Positions 5,996-8,457 of a stretch of 8,457 nucleotides of DNA are shown piece by piece. Numbering within the stretch: the stretch's first letter is position 1; each line of letters begins with the position of its first letter. Source of the DNA: an uncultured Myxococcales bacterium (lineage in GTDB: Bacteria; Myxococcota_A; UBA9042); the NCBI GenBank assembly GCA_937915965.1, contig CALGHC010000868.1:1-8457 (forward strand), in the 5' to 3' direction. Under the pieces are notes generated by a model. The model was not told the origin of the DNA. It saw nothing but the letters and a program-made list of their open reading frames with translations, and did no database searches. The translations under genes were made by a program, and so were the position numbers.

Positions 5996-6788
5996 CGTCG
6001 TTCTTGTAGACGCAGCGGATCTGATTGGGCGCCGGGTCGTCCTCGCAGCAGTACTTCGCGTTGAAGATCGACGCACAGAACACGTCACCGTGGACGCATT
6101 CACAAGTGGCGTCGTCGCTGCTGCACTCGTCGGGCAACGCCTTGCAGTAGAAAGAGCTGCCGAGATCGATGGACTTGATGCAGACCTCGGCGCCCGTGGC
6201 GCACAGCAGCGGTGGCTCTCCGGGATAGCAGACGGTCGGCGCGGCGCCGCCGTCGACCGCGACGACCGCGTCCGGCGAAGCGACGTCCTGGTCGGGGGAC
6301 GCGTCGGGCTGTGTGCTGTCTGTTGGGCTGGTGTCGCCCTGGCCGGTGTCGCCTTGGGCGGTGTCAGGCTGCACCGCGTCGGGCTGCACCGCGTCGGGCT
6401 GCGCAGCGTCGGTCTGCGCAGCGTCAGTCTGAACTGTATCGGTGAGCACCGCGCCATCGCTGGCAACGTCGGCCACCGCCGTGACGTCGCCGGCAGGTTT
6501 GCTGTCTTCGGCTGCGTCCGCGGCGTTGCCTGAGACGTCCGTCGCGTCGTCTTGCGCCTGCACGTCGGCGACACCAGTGACGTCGGTGCCGTCCTGACCG
6601 CCCGCCGTCACGTCATCGTCGCTCGAGGCCTCGGGTGTGGTGCAAGCGACGCAGGCGAAGGCGCAGGCGACGCTGGCAACGGCGAGCCAGGCACGGGCGA
6701 GAGACAACCGTGCGATGCCCGCGGGCCGGCGTGGGCGCAAGAGCGCGCCTGGCGGCGGTGATTCGCGTAGAAGAGAACGACAGTTCAT
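5988..6788 (-). CDS. lipoprotein with pentapeptide-repeat linker and 12-Cys C-terminal domain
   Basis: A 266-aa predicted lipoprotein of unknown function. The leader has basic residues up to Arg32 and the hydrophobic run AWLAVASVACAFACVAC; the lipidated Cys is probably Cys49, before TTPEASSDDD, though Cys42 or Cys46 could serve. Residues ~50-180 are an acidic, low-complexity Asp/Ala/Thr/Gln linker, including ten five-residue repeats such as DAVQP at ~114-163. The C-terminal ~80 residues (from VC187 to the final Cys266) hold 12 cysteines (187, 196, 203, 215, 222, 229, 231, 238, 247, 248, 259, 266), enough for six disulfides, and suggest a compact exported domain. ATG 6788 is chosen because GGAG lies six bases upstream; the TTG at 6803 would precede that site. 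The gene lies 64 bases downstream of the large repeat protein on the same strand, so an operon is likely. I do not recognise the Cys-rich domain. Confidence 0.82.
   Translation of the reverse strand: MNCRSLLRESPPPGALLRPRRPAGIARLSLARAWLAVASVACAFACVACTTPEASSDDDVTAGGQDGTDVTGVADVQAQDDATDVSGNAADAAEDSKPAGDVTAVADVASDGAVLTDTVQTDAAQTDAAQPDAVQPDAVQPDTAQGDTGQGDTSPTDSTQPDASPDQDVASPDAVVAVDGGAAPTVCYPGEPPLLCATGAEVCIKSIDLGSSFYCKALPDECSSDDATCECVHGDVFCASIFNAKYCCEDDPAPNQIRCVYKNDGC
6301..6450. repeat. 15-bp in-frame tandem repeat (ten units) within the lipoprotein linker
   Basis: Ten diverged 15-base units run in phase. The best copies are GCGTCGGGCTGCACC (6376-6390), GCGTCGGGCTGCGCA (6391-6405) and GCGTCGGTCTGCGCA (6406-6420). 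On the minus strand each encodes five residues of type D-[AT]-[AV]-Q-[TP]. The unit length keeps the frame, so copy number can change without breaking the protein. Confidence 0.88.
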
Positions 6789-6794
6789 CGCGGA

Positions 6795-6798
6795 CTCC
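6795..6798 (-). promoter_or_regulatory. ribosome binding site of the Cys-rich lipoprotein gene
   Basis: GGAG on the minus strand lies six bases before ATG 6788. It rules out the in-frame TTG at 6803 as the start. Confidence 0.65.
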
Positions 6799-6809
6799 GA
6801 CAACTCCCC

Positions 6810-6828
6810 AGCAGGGCGGACGCCCGCT
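6810..6828. other. imperfect hairpin in the 64-base gap between the two minus-strand genes
   Basis: AGC (6810-6812) and GGGCG (6814-6818) face CGCCC (6821-6825) and GCT (6826-6828), with one unpaired base at 6813. It is short, has a tight loop and lacks a T-run. It could be a weak attenuator between the genes or have no role. Confidence 0.25.
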
Positions 6829-6852
6829 CACACTATCTGGCAACCCCACCCC

Positions 6853-8457
6853 TCACAAGCATCCCGGAATCGGTGGGTGCAAGCAGCCGGCGCCCGCCCG
6901 GCACCAGTCCAAGGTGCAGGCCTTGCCGTCGCTACAGTCCAGGGCCGTCTTCTGCAGGCACTCGCCCGCGGCCGCGCAGCCCCGATGGCCCCAGAGATCC
7001 GTCCGGGTGACGCGCGCCTCGAGCCCGCCGCCATACAGGGCGCCGACGAGCAGGTCGTCGGTGCCGGGCAGGGCCTCGATCTGGTAGTTGAACGCTGGCC
7101 AGTCGTTCCACACTCGGTCCCAGAGGAGATCGCCCTTGTCCGAGATCCGCACCATCCAAGCGCGGAAATAGCCGTTGATGCGCCGGGTCCCGACGGCGTA
7201 GAAGCCGCCGTCCGCGGCGGTCGTGGCGTCGTACAGGCGGGTTCCGCTGGTCAGCATCGTCTTGGCCCACACCGTGCTGATGGTGCTTTTGACCCGCAGC
7301 ATCCAGGCCCTGCATATCCAGTCGGCTTTGCAGTCCGCGCCGACCAGCAACGCCGTGCTGTCGGCCAGACCAACAGCACCGCCGACGAGCAGATGGTCTT
7401 CGTAGGCGTTGTGGTTGTTCAACGGGACGGTGCCCTTGGGGTTGATGCCGTTGGCCCAGATATAGCCAAGGAATCCCTTTATGCGCTTGGATTTGGCGCG
7501 GTAGTAGGAACCGGCCACCCAGGTCGCACCGTTCACGACCTGCATATGCGGGCCCCAGATGGCCGCTTTTTGGGGCAGCGGGTTGTCGACCGAGGCCCAC
7601 ACGGTGTTTGGTGTCGAGAGGTAGTAGCCCAGGTTGCCCACGGTCGTGGCCCAGACCACCGCGCCAGACGCCCATCGCCGGCTGAGCACGAGGATGTAGG
7701 GCACGGGCCGGTAGAGAACTCCGATCGCGCCGTCGGCATAGCGAACGACGGCGAGCGGAGGGCCCTTGGCGAACTCGGGCCATGCGTCGAACTTGGTGAC
7801 CTTGCAGTCCGACGACACCCAGGCGATCGCGCCGTAGTGCTGGTCCGCAGTGCCCACCGCGTGGGCGCCGCGGACGACGACGATCAAGCCGGTGCCGCCG
7901 TCGCTCGTGATGTCGGCGCCATATGCCGGCGAGCCGAGCAGGTCAAAGGTGACGCTGCACAGCGACTGATTGCCCGCGAGGCGGCGCACGAAGGCGCGAC
8001 CCTTGCCGCCCTCGATCACCTGGCCGGTCATGGCGATGGTCCCGTCCGGTTGGACGACGGCGCGGCCGAAGGCGCTCGGGCCTTCGCCGATCGAATCCTC
8101 GCGATGGACCCACAGGCGACCCGCCTCGCTCGCGGGACACGCGCCGCCGTTGCAAGCCGACATCTCCGAGCAGCCGTCGTCTGGATCGCAGGTCAGACCA
8201 TCGGTGATCGGGTGCATGCAGCCCTTCTGACCGTCGCACCAGTCCTGGCTGCACGGCGCGTTGTCCATGCAGCTTCCCGCCGGCTGGTCGAGGCAGACGC
8301 CCGCTGTGGCACAGCTGACGTGGCCCCACGGGTCACTACGTGCGACGAAGCCGACCCGCTTGTCGCCGAGCTTGCGGCCGCCGGCGACGACCAGGCCATC
8401 GCTGGCTGTGGCGGTCGCGGCCGCGGGCAGCGCCGCTGCGCCGGCGAGGGTGTCGGT
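6853..8457 (-). CDS. large secreted-type protein with propeller-like repeats and repeated six-Cys modules (C-terminal part)
   Basis: The frame is open from the right edge to TGA at 6853-6855, giving 534 visible residues; the true start lies outside the window. The ATG at 8266-8268 is internal, since related sequence continues upstream of it. Numbering from the right edge, residues 1-108 end a repeat domain and contain a Cys module (C49, C55, C63, C69, C74, C80) followed by a second Cys-rich stretch (C90 to C107). Residues ~110-490 hold short beta-rich repeats such as CRAWMLRVKSTISTVWAKTM and FRAWMVRISDKGDLLWDRVW, with ADGGFYAVG-like turns, resembling Delta-60/propeller repeats of myxobacterial exported proteins. 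A second Cys module (C494, C500, C508, C514, C519, C525) ends the protein, closing with PIPGCL. An exported or surface location is inferred from the Cys modules and neighbours. It probably precedes the Cys-rich lipoprotein gene in one transcript. Function unknown. Confidence 0.85.
   Translation of the reverse strand, partial: TDTLAGAAALPAAATATASDGLVVAGGRKLGDKRVGFVARSDPWGHVSCATAGVCLDQPAGSCMDNAPCSQDWCDGQKGCMHPITDGLTCDPDDGCSEMSACNGGACPASEAGRLWVHREDSIGEGPSAFGRAVVQPDGTIAMTGQVIEGGKGRAFVRRLAGNQSLCSVTFDLLGSPAYGADITSDGGTGLIVVVRGAHAVGTADQHYGAIAWVSSDCKVTKFDAWPEFAKGPPLAVVRYADGAIGVLYRPVPYILVLSRRWASGAVVWATTVGNLGYYLSTPNTVWASVDNPLPQKAAIWGPHMQVVNGATWVAGSYYRAKSKRIKGFLGYIWANGINPKGTVPLNNHNAYEDHLLVGGAVGLADSTALLVGADCKADWICRAWMLRVKSTISTVWAKTMLTSGTRLYDATTAADGGFYAVGTRRINGYFRAWMVRISDKGDLLWDRVWNDWPAFNYQIEALPGTDDLLVGALYGGGLEARVTRTDLWGHRGCAAAGECLQKTALDCSDGKACTLDWCRAGAGCLHPPIPGCL

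Noticed and set aside
8266..8268. ATG as the start of the large minus-strand protein
   Set aside because: The frame stays open to the right edge, and upstream residues (FVARSDPWGH and two Cys) match the module near the C-terminus, so the ATG is internal.

Overview
The window is G+C-rich DNA from a bacterium that resembles a Myxococcota-type (former deltaproteobacterial) lineage. No marker gene proves this. The inference rests on an Asp/Ala/Thr-repeat lipoprotein with a Cys-rich tail, a repeat-rich secreted protein with regularly spaced Cys modules, a fibre-like secreted protein with a fibrinogen-like GGGWT segment, and a 2-oxoacid dehydrogenase E1 with fused alpha and beta parts. I see no rRNA, tRNA, CRISPR array, transposase or phage gene.

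Layout. Positions 1-1568 (minus strand) hold the N-terminal ~522 residues of a thiamine-diphosphate E1 enzyme in which the alpha region runs straight into the beta region without a stop; it leaves the window on the left. Positions 1569-2072 are a ~500-base divergent intergenic region with an A+T-richer island, two adjacent 13-bp palindromes and a short 11-bp tandem repeat. Two plus-strand genes follow: a secreted 562-aa fibre-like protein (2073-3761) and a 678-aa lipoprotein of alpha/beta-hydrolase (lipase/esterase) type (3915-5951). Two minus-strand genes converge on them: a 266-aa lipoprotein with a pentapeptide-repeat linker and a 12-Cys domain (5988-6788) and, upstream of it, a large secreted-type protein with propeller-like repeats and repeated Cys modules (6853 to beyond the right edge).

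The E1 enzyme is cytoplasmic central metabolism. The other four genes all look exported, so 2073-8457 reads as a small cell-envelope cluster. Nothing in the sequence shows that they act as one system.

The most unusual structure is at the DNA level. In both plus-strand genes the last codons and the stop codon are the first copy of a tandem repeat that continues into the intergenic DNA: a 23-bp unit in about five copies after the fibre-like gene, and a 20-bp unit in two copies after the hydrolase gene. The large minus-strand protein carries two six-Cys modules 445 residues apart with exactly identical Cys spacing, which shows long-range internal duplication.
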